Positions 27,117 to 35,619 are shown, counted from the stretch's first letter. The stretch is DNA of 64,000 nt from Mesorhizobium sp. BR1-1-16 (GCF_020165495.1 NZ_JAIUIE010000012.1:62001-126000); one strand, 5' to 3'. The notes: generated by a model not told the origin, from the letters alone. A program made the numbers and translations.

Positions 27117-28637
27117 TCATGCGTCCTGCCAGCCCTCATGCGCCATGACGCGCCGCACGTGTGCCATCGGATCGGCCCCGAGCAGCCCGCCAAGATGGCG
27201 CGTTACTGCCGCACGAAACCGCGGGTCGGCGGCGAGCGGCGGCGCAAAGATTGCGTCAATGGCGAGGATGCCGTCGGTGAGCCCGGCGGGATCGGCGCCC
27301 ACGCGATCGGCGATCGCGGCGACACGGCCGGCAAAGGGATCGTCGGCTGACCAGGCATTGCCGAACCGCGCCGAGGCGCGGACGAGATAGGCCATCCATC
27401 CAGCCACGGCGAGCGAGAGAAGCTCGATGCCGGCGCCGGCCGCGAGACGGTCGCGGATCGGATTGAGCAGGCGCTGGACGATCTTCTGCGAACCGTCGGT
27501 GGCGATCTGGTGATTGCGATGCCGGATCGCGGTGTTGCGAAGCCGCGCAAGGCTCTGTTCGACATAGACCGCCGGGTCGATGCCAGGCACCGGCGCCAGC
27601 GTCGGCAGGCTCTCCTCGATCAGCATCCGCCGCGCGAAGCCGGCCAGCAGCGGATCTGCCATGTCGTCGAATGTGTGCGCGTGAGCGGCGAGGACGCCGA
27701 GATAGCAAAGCGACGTCTGCGCGCCGTTGAGAATGCGCATCTTGAGATGCTCGAACGCCGTGACGTCCTCGACGAAAGTGGCGCCGACGCTGTCAAAGGC
27801 GGGGAACGGACCGGCGAAGCGGTTCTCGATCACCCATTGGCGGAACGGCTCGCCCACCACCACCGCATCGTCGCGATAGCCGAACTGGTTCTCGACAAAG
27901 GCATAGTCTGTCTCGGAGGTCGCCGGGGCGATCCTGTCGACCATCGTGCCGGGGAAGGAGACATTGGCCTCGATCCAACCCGCGAGCCCTCCCCCGCGCC
28001 GCGCCGCAAGCTCCCGAACCACCGCGCCGAGAATGTCGCCATTTGCCGGAATGTTATCGCAGCTGACGACCGTGACCGGCCGGCCATGGCTGCGCATGCG
28101 CAATTCAAGAGCGCGGAGGATCAATCCCGGCAGGCTTGTCGGCGCTTCCGGATCAGCGAGGTCATGGACGATTTCAGGCCGCGAGGCGTCGAGCGCGCCG
28201 GTCGCCGGGGTGTGACAGTAGCCCTTTTCGGTCACGGTCATCGTGATGACATCGATGTCCGGCGCGGCGAGCACCGCGAGAGCAGGCGCCGCGCTCTCCT
28301 GGCTGTCGGTGACCGACACGATGCTGCCTATCACCCGCGCCGCCACACTCTGGTCCTCGCGGATGAGCCTTGTATAGAGCCCCTGCTGGCGGCCGAGCGT
28401 TTCGGTGAGCCTTGGCGGACGGATATTGATGCCGGCGATGCCCCAGCGCGTCGTCCCGCCAGCCAGAAGATCGTCGGTGAATTCAGCCTGATGGGCGCGG
28501 TGGAAAGCGCCGACGCCGATATGGGCGATGCCGCGCGTTACGGCTGCGCGATCATAGGCCGGCCGCGCCACGGCAGCCGGAAGGCTGGTCAGCAGCGCTG
28601 GCTGCAAGACTGCGCGCGGATCGCGGGGAGCGCTCAC
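27117..28637 (-). CDS. Mannitol dehydrogenase-family polyol/sugar-acid oxidoreductase
   Basis: A 506-residue polyol-specific long-chain dehydrogenase. The NAD-binding start is RGIAHIGVGAFHRAHQAEF. The catalytic block reads KMRILNGAQTSLCYLG. Lys and Asn are in place, but the residue aligned with His303 of Pseudomonas mannitol 2-dehydrogenase (the H of LNGSHS in UxuB-like enzymes) is Gln. Relatives oxidise mannitol, arabinitol, fructuronate or tagaturonate. GTG at 28637 (VSAPRDP) has a GAGGG site. It is the first gene of the eight-gene operon, with an RpiR-type operator candidate upstream. Confidence 0.85.
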   Translation of the reverse strand: MSAPRDPRAVLQPALLTSLPAAVARPAYDRAAVTRGIAHIGVGAFHRAHQAEFTDDLLAGGTTRWGIAGINIRPPRLTETLGRQQGLYTRLIREDQSVAARVIGSIVSVTDSQESAAPALAVLAAPDIDVITMTVTEKGYCHTPATGALDASRPEIVHDLADPEAPTSLPGLILRALELRMRSHGRPVTVVSCDNIPANGDILGAVVRELAARRGGGLAGWIEANVSFPGTMVDRIAPATSETDYAFVENQFGYRDDAVVVGEPFRQWVIENRFAGPFPAFDSVGATFVEDVTAFEHLKMRILNGAQTSLCYLGVLAAHAHTFDDMADPLLAGFARRMLIEESLPTLAPVPGIDPAVYVEQSLARLRNTAIRHRNHQIATDGSQKIVQRLLNPIRDRLAAGAGIELLSLAVAGWMAYLVRASARFGNAWSADDPFAGRVAAIADRVGADPAGLTDGILAIDAIFAPPLAADPRFRAAVTRHLGGLLGADPMAHVRRVMAHEGWQDA

Positions 28638-28750
28638 CGCGAACCCTCGCTGCACGCGCACGCCATCACGCGCCGGAACCGATAAGGTCCGCTGCCCCTC
28701 AAATGCACGGCTCTCCTCCCAGAGAACGCATTTTCTATTTTCTAGAATAT

Positions 28751-28764
28751 GGAATGGAAATTCC
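28751..28764. promoter_or_regulatory. RpiR/IolR-type operator candidate, GGAA-N6-TTCC
   Basis: An exact GGAA-N6-TTCC palindrome with spacer TGGAAA lies in an A/T-rich patch 114 bp upstream of the polyol-dehydrogenase start and seven bases from the end of the RpiR gene. This is the consensus reported for the RpiR-family regulator IolR of Sinorhizobium meliloti. Its position suits control of the downstream operon by the adjacent RpiR protein. Confidence 0.55.
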
Positions 28765-28770
28765 CGCCCG

Positions 28771-29712
28771 TCAACGGGCTTGGCGACGGCCGGCGCTCCG
28801 TTTCGCCACGACGCCGTGCACCAGCGCCATGCCGACCGAGAGCGAGGCGGCAAGCGACCGGAAGCCGGCGAAATCGGATTCGATCACTTCGATCCAGCGC
28901 GTCGAAAGCGGGATCAGCGGCGAAAATGTGCTGTCGGTAATTGTCACGATCTGCGCGCTACGCTCATGCGCGACCGCGACGAGATCGGGCGTTATCGAAT
29001 TGTAGGGGCTGAAACTGACCGCCAGCAGGGCGTCGCCGCGGCCAATGCAGCCGATCTGGTCGAAAGCGGTCGAACCGACATTGTCGACGAGAACGTTCCG
29101 TACACCCTGCTGCGACAGCGTCAGCGACAGATAGGCCGTGACCGGAAAGGCGCGCTTGCTGCCGACGAGATAGATGAGGTCCGCGCCGGCAAGCACCTCG
29201 ATCATCGCTTCGAAGGAAGCGACATCGAAACTCTCGCCGATACGGTCGAGCGAAGCGCGTGCGGCAGCGACGATGCCGCCAAGAAAATGAAGCTCAGCAT
29301 GCGTTTCCGAGCGAGAGGTCGGCTCGGCACGGCCGCGCGCCTCCGGCCAGGAGCCCTTCACATGATCCTTGAACAGGCCCTGCAGATCCGAAAAGCCGGC
29401 GAAGCCGAAGGTCTTGGCAAAGCGCACCAGCGTCGAGGGCTGCACGCCGGCCTGCTCGGCCACCTGAACGATCGTGCCGAGCGCGACATCGTCGGGATGC
29501 TGCCACAGGAAGATGGCGACCTGGCGCAGCCGCTTTGGAAAATGCAGCGTGCCCGAGGCGAGGACGGCCCGCAATTCCTCATAGGTGCGCGGTTTGGTGT
29601 AGCCGAGCGCCGATTTACGGCCCGAGGCTTCGCCCTCGACCTCGTCGCGGATCTCGCGCGGCGGCTCCGCGCCTCGGGCAGGCTTCGCATCGGCCTTCTT
29701 GCGTTCCGCCAT
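28771..29712 (-). CDS. MurR/RpiR-family transcriptional regulator
   Basis: A 313-residue regulator. After a charged lead of about 45 residues comes the RpiR helix-turn-helix (IVQVAEQAGVQPSTLVRFAKTFGFAGFSDLQ, in part) and then a C-terminal SIS domain for phosphosugar binding (DLIYLVGSKRAFPVTAYL, GRGDALLAVSFSPY). It lies between the eight-gene sugar operon (same strand) and a divergent Gfo/Idh gene, with GGAA-type palindromes on both sides. It is therefore the probable switch for the locus, responding to a phosphorylated sugar intermediate. Confidence 0.9.
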   Translation of the reverse strand: MAERKKADAKPARGAEPPREIRDEVEGEASGRKSALGYTKPRTYEELRAVLASGTLHFPKRLRQVAIFLWQHPDDVALGTIVQVAEQAGVQPSTLVRFAKTFGFAGFSDLQGLFKDHVKGSWPEARGRAEPTSRSETHAELHFLGGIVAAARASLDRIGESFDVASFEAMIEVLAGADLIYLVGSKRAFPVTAYLSLTLSQQGVRNVLVDNVGSTAFDQIGCIGRGDALLAVSFSPYNSITPDLVAVAHERSAQIVTITDSTFSPLIPLSTRWIEVIESDFAGFRSLAASLSVGMALVHGVVAKRSAGRRQAR

Positions 29713-29775
29713 GCCATCTCCCCTTCCGGCCGCAGGATCGGCCGGGGCGAAATCGAAGCTATAGCGGCACGATCA

Positions 29776-29810
29776 TTTCGCAATCTCAAAAATGGAAATC
29801 CTCTTCGAAA
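29776..29810. promoter_or_regulatory. Second RpiR-type operator candidate in the divergent promoter
   Basis: The 152-bp gap between the divergent RpiR and Gfo/Idh starts has an A/T-rich centre. It holds GGAA-ATCCTC-TTCG (29794-29807), one base from GGAA-N6-TTCC. Outer arms ATTTCG and CGAAAT (29775-29780 and about 29806-29811) flank it. It resembles the exact site at 28751-28764, which supports one regulator binding both. Confidence 0.4.
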
Positions 29811-29864
29811 TTGACGCCCGGCCGGCTATCGTCAACCGAACGGAAGATGAGAGGGAGGTTGAAC

Positions 29865-31049
29865 ATGGTCTATGCCACCGCCGATGGCGCGCAGCAGCAG
29901 CGGCTTCGGGTCGGCATGGTGGGCGGTGGACAGGGCGCCTTCATCGGCGCCGTGCATCGCCTCGCCATGCGGCTCGACGACCGGATCGCCCTGGTCGCCG
30001 GCGCCCTGTCGTCACATCCCGACACCGCCGCAGCATCGGCCGCCGAGCTCGGCATTGCGCCGGACCGTGCCTATGCCGACTACCGCGCCATGGCGGCCGC
30101 CGAGGCCGGCAGGCCCGACGGCATCGAAGCCGTCGTGATCGTGACGCCGAACCATCTGCATGCGCCCATCGCCACCGCCTTCCTCGAGGCCGGCATCGAC
30201 GTCATCTGCGACAAGCCGCTCTCGACGACGCTTCCCGAGGCGGAAGCGCTGGTCGCGCTGACGGCCGCCCGCAACCGCAAATTCATCGTGACGCTCAACA
30301 ACACGGGCTATGCGATGGTCCGTCAGGCGCGCGAAATGGTGGCAGCTGGCGAACTCGGCGAGATCGTCGCCATCCACGCCGCCTATATCCAGGATTGGCT
30401 GACATTGCCGATCGACGCCGAGGGCCAGAAGCAGGCCGAATGGCGCACCGACCCCGCCCGCGCCGGCGAATCCGCGGTCCTCGCCGATATCGGCGTGCAC
30501 GCCTTTAATCTCGCTGCCTTCATCTCGGGTCGTCAGGCCGAAGCGGTGTCGGCCGATCTCTTCACGGCGGTGCCGGGCCGCCGGCTCGACGACAACGCCC
30601 ATCTCCTCGTCCGCTGGACAGGCGGCGCGCGCGGAACACTGATCGCAAGCCAGACTTCGCCCGGCCACTACAACGATCTCTCCGTGCGCATTCACGGCTC
30701 GAAGGCGAGCCTCGAATGGCGCGGCACGGCGCCGGAGGAACTGCGCCACGCCCGCTATGGCGAGGAAGCGCGGACCATCATCCGCGGCGGCTTCGGCTCG
30801 GCTGGCGAGGCGCAGCGCGTCTCGCGCATGCCGGCCGCCCATCCCGAGGGTTATATCGAGGCGTTCGCCAACCTTTATCGGGACGCCGCCGAGATCATCC
30901 GCGCGCACAGGGGCAAGGGCGAGATTGCGGCCGGCCGCGCCAGCTTTGTGCCTGACGTCGTCGACGGCGCCCGCGGCGTCAAATTCGTCGCCGCCGCGGT
31001 GGCATCGGCCAAAGGCGGCGGCGCCTGGACGCCAGCCGCCCTGGATTGA
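29865..31049 (+). CDS. Gfo/Idh/MocA family oxidoreductase, divergent from rpiR
   Basis: A 394-residue oxidoreductase. ATG at 29865 follows GAGGGAGG. The Rossmann motif is VGMVGGGQGAFIGAVHR. The EKP position is DKP (VICDKPLSTT). The catalytic segment LADIGVHAFNLAAF keeps Asp and His. This subgroup is typical of large sugar-modifying Gfo/Idh enzymes. It is divergently transcribed from the RpiR gene and ends eight bases from the convergent ThuA gene. Confidence 0.88.
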   Translation: MVYATADGAQQQRLRVGMVGGGQGAFIGAVHRLAMRLDDRIALVAGALSSHPDTAAASAAELGIAPDRAYADYRAMAAAEAGRPDGIEAVVIVTPNHLHAPIATAFLEAGIDVICDKPLSTTLPEAEALVALTAARNRKFIVTLNNTGYAMVRQAREMVAAGELGEIVAIHAAYIQDWLTLPIDAEGQKQAEWRTDPARAGESAVLADIGVHAFNLAAFISGRQAEAVSADLFTAVPGRRLDDNAHLLVRWTGGARGTLIASQTSPGHYNDLSVRIHGSKASLEWRGTAPEELRHARYGEEARTIIRGGFGSAGEAQRVSRMPAAHPEGYIEAFANLYRDAAEIIRAHRGKGEIAAGRASFVPDVVDGARGVKFVAAAVASAKGGGAWTPAALD

Positions 31050-31057
31050 TCAGCGCC

Positions 31058-31702
31058 TCAGCGCGCGGCCCAAAGGAGGCCGCGGCGGACGATCGTCTTC
31101 ATTTCGGGAACCTCGAACTCGCTCGCGACATGGCCGAGCGAGGAATAGAAGACGCGTCCCTCGCCATAGCGCCGCTTCCAGACCACCGGCATCACCGTGC
31201 CGTCGATCCATGAAGCATGATCGCCATTGAACGTCGTGGTCGCGAGGACCTCGTTCGAAGGATCGACATGCATGTAGTACTGCTCGGAGCGGTAGGGGAA
31301 GCGCGCCGGGATGCCTTCCATGATCGGATCTTCGGGCTTCACCACGTCGACATGGTAGTCGATGATGTTGCCCGGATGGGCGACCCACTGGCCGCCGACC
31401 ATGAACTGATATTCGGTCGCGTCGCGGAACGCGTCGCCCATGCCGCCATGATAGCCGCCGAGGCCGACGCCGCCCTTGACGGCCCGGGTGAGGTTCTCGA
31501 GTTCTTCCTTCTCGATCTTCGACATCGTGAAGATCGGAACGATCAGCGACAGATCGGCAATCGAGGGATCGGCGAAGGCCTCTGTCGTGTTCTCGACATA
31601 GACCTTGAAACCTTCCTCCTCGAGCATTGCCGCAATCACCTTGGAGCCCTGTTCGGGCTCATGCCCGCTCCAGCCGCCCCAGACGATCAGTGCCTCGCGC
31701 AT
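31058..31702 (-). CDS. ThuA-domain protein
   Basis: A 214-residue ThuA-like protein with a class I glutamine-amidotransferase-like fold. Recognisable parts are ALIVWGGWSGHEP, LIVPIFTMSKIEKEE, GGVGLGGYHGGMGDAFR and the late GRVFYSSLGHVASEF. ATG at 31702 is preferred over 31723 because a GGAAGGA site lies seven bases before it. In Sinorhizobium the thuAB pair (ThuA with a Gfo/Idh protein) takes part in trehalose/maltose/sucrose use through keto-sugars. Here too a Gfo/Idh gene lies directly upstream (22 bp), so the pair is likely functionally analogous. Confidence 0.85.
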   Translation of the reverse strand: MREALIVWGGWSGHEPEQGSKVIAAMLEEEGFKVYVENTTEAFADPSIADLSLIVPIFTMSKIEKEELENLTRAVKGGVGLGGYHGGMGDAFRDATEYQFMVGGQWVAHPGNIIDYHVDVVKPEDPIMEGIPARFPYRSEQYYMHVDPSNEVLATTTFNGDHASWIDGTVMPVVWKRRYGEGRVFYSSLGHVASEFEVPEMKTIVRRGLLWAAR

Positions 31703-31724
31703 GGTCTTGTCCTTCCTGTCCAAA

Positions 31725-32819
31725 TCAGCCGAAAATTCCGGGGCCGACCGGAAGCGGCGCCGGCCGCTCCGGCCGCGTCGTCATCGCGATGTGCCGGCCC
31801 TCGTCGGAGGAGCGCTGGAACGCTTCCATCACTTCAAGCACGTGGAAGGCAAGATCACCGTTCGCACGATGCGGCCGGCCGGTGCGGATGGCATCGGCCA
31901 TGTCGGCGACACCGATGACGCGGAAATTTCCGTCGGCATAGGCATGTTCCGTCGGCACCGATTTCCAGTCATCCGACGCCGTTGCCAGCATGATTTCGCC
32001 GCCGAAATGATTGGGATCCGGCACCAGCAACGAGGCATTCGAGCCATAGAGCTCGATCGGGCTGTGGCGATGCCGGGGCACGTCGAAGCTCATGGCGATC
32101 GAGACGACCGCACCCGAAACGAATTTCATCGTGCCGGCAACGTGGGTCGCGACTTCGACCGGGATCTTCGTCCCCTTCAGCGGTTCGGAGGTCACGAGGC
32201 GTTCGTCGCGCAGCTTGGTGGCGACGCCCGCGACGCTCTCGACCGGGCCGAGCAGGTTGACGAGGCTGGTCACATAATAGGGGCCCATGTCGAGCATCGG
32301 CCCGCCGCCGTCGAGATAATAGAAGGCGGGATTGGGGTGCCAGCGCTCATGACCCGGGCACATGAAGAAGGCCGTGCCGCCGAGCGGCGTGCCGATGGCG
32401 CCCTCATCGACCAGCTTGCGCGAGGTCTGCTGTGCACCGCCGAAGAAGGTGTCTGGCGCCGCGCCGATGCGCACGCCTTTGGCCTTCGCCGCCTCGACGA
32501 GCTTCTTCGCCTCTGCCGTCGCAATGCCGAGCGGCTTCTCTGAGTGGACATGCTTGCCGGCAGCGACGGCGCGGAGGCCGACTTCGACATGCGCCTTGGG
32601 AATGGTGAGATTGACGATGATCTCGATCGCGGGATCGGCGAGCATCGCGTCGATCGACATGGCCTTCAGGCCAAATTCCGACGCCCGCGCCTCTGCCGCC
32701 GCGGCATTGAGATCGGCGACGCCGCGCACGTCGAGCAGCGGAAAGCCCCGCGCCGCCTTGAGATAGGCGGCGCTGATATTGCCGCAGCCGATGAAGCCGA
32801 TCCCGACCCGATCCGTCAT
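31725..32819 (-). CDS. Gfo/Idh/MocA family oxidoreductase (ThuB-like partner)
   Basis: A 364-residue oxidoreductase with the Rossmann motif VGIGFIGCGNISAAYLK, an intact EKP (HSEKPLGIA), and the active-site segment MLDMGPYYVTSLVNL, in which the usual His is Tyr. It is followed by the ThuA gene at 22 bp and preceded by the ROK gene at 39 bp on the same strand. ROK, oxidoreductase and ThuA may form one transcript divergent from the CUT1 importer. It probably oxidises or reduces a sugar carbon of the imported saccharide. Confidence 0.87.
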   Translation of the reverse strand: MTDRVGIGFIGCGNISAAYLKAARGFPLLDVRGVADLNAAAAEARASEFGLKAMSIDAMLADPAIEIIVNLTIPKAHVEVGLRAVAAGKHVHSEKPLGIATAEAKKLVEAAKAKGVRIGAAPDTFFGGAQQTSRKLVDEGAIGTPLGGTAFFMCPGHERWHPNPAFYYLDGGGPMLDMGPYYVTSLVNLLGPVESVAGVATKLRDERLVTSEPLKGTKIPVEVATHVAGTMKFVSGAVVSIAMSFDVPRHRHSPIELYGSNASLLVPDPNHFGGEIMLATASDDWKSVPTEHAYADGNFRVIGVADMADAIRTGRPHRANGDLAFHVLEVMEAFQRSSDEGRHIAMTTRPERPAPLPVGPGIFG

Positions 32820-32858
32820 GCTCTGTACCTCCTCGAAAATCTATGCCGGCTGGCCGCA

Positions 32859-34076
32859 TCAGCGATGCGGCGCCGGTCCCGTTGTTCCCCAAGGCGCGCC
32901 GTAGAGATCGCGCAGCGTCATCGCCGCCGCTCCGCGCGCCCAGATATCCTCAGTCCATTCATGCACCACCAGATCGGCCACATCGGCAAGACTCGGCGGC
33001 AACAGGGCCGCGACCGTCTCGCGCAGCGGCGCGACCAGCGCGTCGCCGGCGGCAAGTGCCGGCCCCGCCAGGATCACTTTTGGCGGCGCGAAGAGGACGA
33101 TCAGGTTGGCGATGGCGAAACCAAGCGCCTCGCCGGCGGCGCGCAGCAGGGCAACGATCGCCGGATCGCCCGCCTTGGCGCGCTCAAGCACCTTTTCCAT
33201 GCCGCGGCCAAGGCGGAACGCATGCTCATGCTCCGTCCCGGCCAAGGCGGCGCGTGCATCGGAGAGAAGGCTTTCTTCCGACGCGATCGAGGCGAGGCGG
33301 ACGAGACCATTGCCGTTCGGCGGCCGGGCGAGAAGGTCGCCCAGATCCGGACCGAGCCCGTTGGCGCCACGGAACAATTCGCCCTTGTGGAGAATACCAA
33401 GCCCGAGGCCGAGTTCCACCGAGACGACGAGGAAGTCATCAAGACCCCGCGCCTGTCCGAACCAATGCTCGGCCAGCGTCACCAGGTTGACGTCGCTGTC
33501 GATCGTCGCAACCACGCCGTCGAGCCGCTGCGTCAGCTCAGCCGCCAGCGGAATGTCGCGCTCGCCGAAAAGCGGGCTGGCGCGGCAGATGCCGGCGCCA
33601 CGCTCGACCACGCCGGGAATGCCGACGCAGACGCCTGAAATCTGGCTGAGTTCGAGGCCTGCATCGGCGACGCAGCGCCTTATCCCGTCCTCGATCAGAT
33701 CGACGGCCACCGGTACGGAATGGCGCCCGACGCGCACGGGCAGCGTCAGGCTGGCACGGACGTCAGCGCGGAAATTGGTGGTGGCAATCGTGATGCGGTC
33801 CGGCGCGATGCGAGCACCGACGACATGCGCGGCATCCGGATTGAGGTCGAGCAGGACGCGCGGCCGGCCCCTTGCGGCGTCGCGGATGCCGCCGAGCTGG
33901 TGTGTGATCACGAGCCCGTCATCGAGCAGGGCGCCCGTGATCGCCGACACCGTCGTCGCCGAGAGATCTGTCCGGTCGCAAATCTCGACACGCGCAATCG
34001 GCCCGAACCGACGAATCGCGTCCATCACATGGAAGCGATTGATCGCGCGCATCAATTCGGGATCGGCGGTTTTCAT
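32859..34076 (-). CDS. ROK-family transcriptional regulator without the zinc motif
   Basis: A 405-residue protein with an N-terminal winged helix-turn-helix (VEICDRTDLSATTVSAITGALLDDG, in part) and a C-terminal sugar-kinase-like ROK domain (VVGARIAP, GVCVGIPGVVERG, IDSDVNLVTLAEHWFG). The region that normally holds GEIGH and CxCGxxGCxE reads GPDLGDLLARPPNGN, with no His or Cys. The structural zinc is therefore absent, so it should be a sugar-sensing repressor and not a kinase. It is divergent from the CUT1 importer at 34276 and likely represses it. Confidence 0.88.
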   Translation of the reverse strand: MKTADPELMRAINRFHVMDAIRRFGPIARVEICDRTDLSATTVSAITGALLDDGLVITHQLGGIRDAARGRPRVLLDLNPDAAHVVGARIAPDRITIATTNFRADVRASLTLPVRVGRHSVPVAVDLIEDGIRRCVADAGLELSQISGVCVGIPGVVERGAGICRASPLFGERDIPLAAELTQRLDGVVATIDSDVNLVTLAEHWFGQARGLDDFLVVSVELGLGLGILHKGELFRGANGLGPDLGDLLARPPNGNGLVRLASIASEESLLSDARAALAGTEHEHAFRLGRGMEKVLERAKAGDPAIVALLRAAGEALGFAIANLIVLFAPPKVILAGPALAAGDALVAPLRETVAALLPPSLADVADLVVHEWTEDIWARGAAAMTLRDLYGAPWGTTGPAPHR

Positions 34077-34179
34077 CGGGCGGGTGTCATTTAATCCGGG
34101 TCAGGCAGTTATTCTCATCCCGCCAAGAACGTGTCAACGGCACATTGCCGTGTTGCAGGGCAGCATTTCTCACCTCCCC

Positions 34180-34227
34180 TTGACAGCCATCGGCAAACGG
34201 GACCAGATTTATTCCGCATCATTTATT
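34180..34227 (+). promoter_or_regulatory. Candidate promoter and operator of the ROK-linked CUT1 importer
   Basis: TTGACA at 34180-34185 is a perfect -35 box. A weak -10 (CAGATT, 34204-34209) follows at 18 bp. An A/T-rich direct repeat ATTTATT-N7-ATTTATT (34207-34213, 34221-34227) overlaps the -10 region and lies about 50 bp before the binding-protein start. It is a likely binding place for the divergent ROK repressor. No sequence consensus is claimed. Confidence 0.45.
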
Positions 34228-34275
34228 TAAGTGACGCCCGGGTTGAGGAGCCCGGCCAAGTCTGGGAGGACCTGC

Positions 34276-35544
34276 ATGAAGCTCAAGAGCCTTTTGGGCG
34301 CATCCGTCGCGCTCGCCATCTCGGCCTCGTCGGCCATGGCCGATGTCACCGTGAAATGGATGCATCTCAACACTGATCCCGGCATTGGGGCGGCCTGGGA
34401 CGAAATCGTCAAGAATTATGAGGCGGCGCATCCCGGTGTGAAGATCGAGATGCAGTTCCTCGAGAACGAGGCGTTCAAGGCCAAGCTGCCGACGCTGCTG
34501 CAGTCGAATGATCCGCCGCATCTCTTCTACACCTGGGGTGGCGGCGTGCTGGCGGCGCAGGCAGAGACCGGCGCGATCAAGGACGTCACCGAGGCGATGG
34601 ACGCCGATGGCGGCAAGCTGAAGGCCGTCTACAGCCCGGCGCTGGTGAACGGTCTCACGGTCGACGGCAAGATCTACGCCGTGCCCTATCAGACGGGCCT
34701 CGTCAGCTTCTATTACAACAAGAAGCTGTTCGAAAAGGCCGGCGTCGACGCCGCCTCGATCAAGAGCTGGGATGATTTCCTGGCCGCGGTGAAGAAGCTC
34801 AAAGATGCCGGTATCACCCCGATCGCTGGTGGCGGCGGCGACAAGTGGCCGATCCATTTCTATTGGGGCTATCTCGCCATGCGCGAGGGCGGCAAGGCGG
34901 CGTTCGACGCGGCCAAGGCCAGCGAAGGCGATGGCTTCAAGTCAGAAGCTTTCGTGAAGGCCGGCGCGGATCTCGCGGCGCTCGGCAAGCTCGAGCCGTT
35001 CCAGCAGGGCTATCTCGGCACGAAATGGCCGGTCCCGGTCGGCATGTTCGCCGACGGCAAGGCAGCGATGCTGCTCGGCTTCGACTCGACGACCGTCCAG
35101 CAGCACACGCTGGCTGCCGACGGCAAGGGTCTCGACGAGAACGATATCGGCATGTTCCCCTTCCCGACCGTTGCGGGCGGCGCGGGCAAGCTGACCGATA
35201 CGATGGGCGGCATCAATGGCTGGGTTCTCACCAAGAACGCACCGCCTGAGGCGCTCGACTTCGCGGCTTTCCTGACGAACAAGGAAAACCAGACGATGAT
35301 GGCGAGCAAGAACCTCATCATCCCCGCCGCGGTGGGCGCCGGCTCGGCGATCGGGCAGCCGCTGGTCAAATCCGCTGCCGAGCAACTCGCCGCCTCGACC
35401 TGGCACCAGAACTTCCTGGACCAGGATCTCGGGCCGGCCGTCGGCCGCGTCGTCAACGATGTCTCGGTCGAGATCGTCTCCGGCCAGATGTCGCCCGAGG
35501 ACGCGGCGCAGCAGATCCAGGACGCCTGGGCGCTCGATCACTAA
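34276..35544 (+). CDS. CUT1 ABC sugar-binding protein
   Basis: A 422-residue periplasmic binding protein. ATG at 34276 follows GGGAGGA and opens a Sec signal peptide (LLGASVALAISASSAMA, cleavage before DVTVKWMH). Family 1 features include HLFYTWGGGVLAAQAETG, GKIYAVPYQTGLVSFYYNKKLF and the WPIHFYWGY segment. It is the first gene of a three-gene importer, divergent from the ROK regulator. The neighbouring ThuA and Gfo/Idh genes suggest a disaccharide-like ligand. Confidence 0.92.
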   Translation: MKLKSLLGASVALAISASSAMADVTVKWMHLNTDPGIGAAWDEIVKNYEAAHPGVKIEMQFLENEAFKAKLPTLLQSNDPPHLFYTWGGGVLAAQAETGAIKDVTEAMDADGGKLKAVYSPALVNGLTVDGKIYAVPYQTGLVSFYYNKKLFEKAGVDAASIKSWDDFLAAVKKLKDAGITPIAGGGGDKWPIHFYWGYLAMREGGKAAFDAAKASEGDGFKSEAFVKAGADLAALGKLEPFQQGYLGTKWPVPVGMFADGKAAMLLGFDSTTVQQHTLAADGKGLDENDIGMFPFPTVAGGAGKLTDTMGGINGWVLTKNAPPEALDFAAFLTNKENQTMMASKNLIIPAAVGAGSAIGQPLVKSAAEQLAASTWHQNFLDQDLGPAVGRVVNDVSVEIVSGQMSPEDAAQQIQDAWALDH

Positions 35545-35561
35545 CGGGCATGCCGTCTCGC

Positions 35562-35589
35562 GGGCGCCGCACCTTCGGGTCCGGCGCCC
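35562..35589 (+). terminator. Intercistronic hairpin behind the binding-protein gene
   Basis: Stem GGGCGCCG (35562-35569) pairs with CGGCGCCC (35582-35589). An inner ACC/GGT extension closes a UUCG tetraloop, with one C-C mismatch between the stems. It lies 17 bp after the binding-protein stop and 30 bp before the permease start. A pyrimidine-rich stretch follows but no clean T run. It is probably a stabiliser or partial terminator. Confidence 0.65.
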
Positions 35590-35619
35590 CTTCTCCCCTC
35601 ATGTGGAGGTGGCGCCTCG

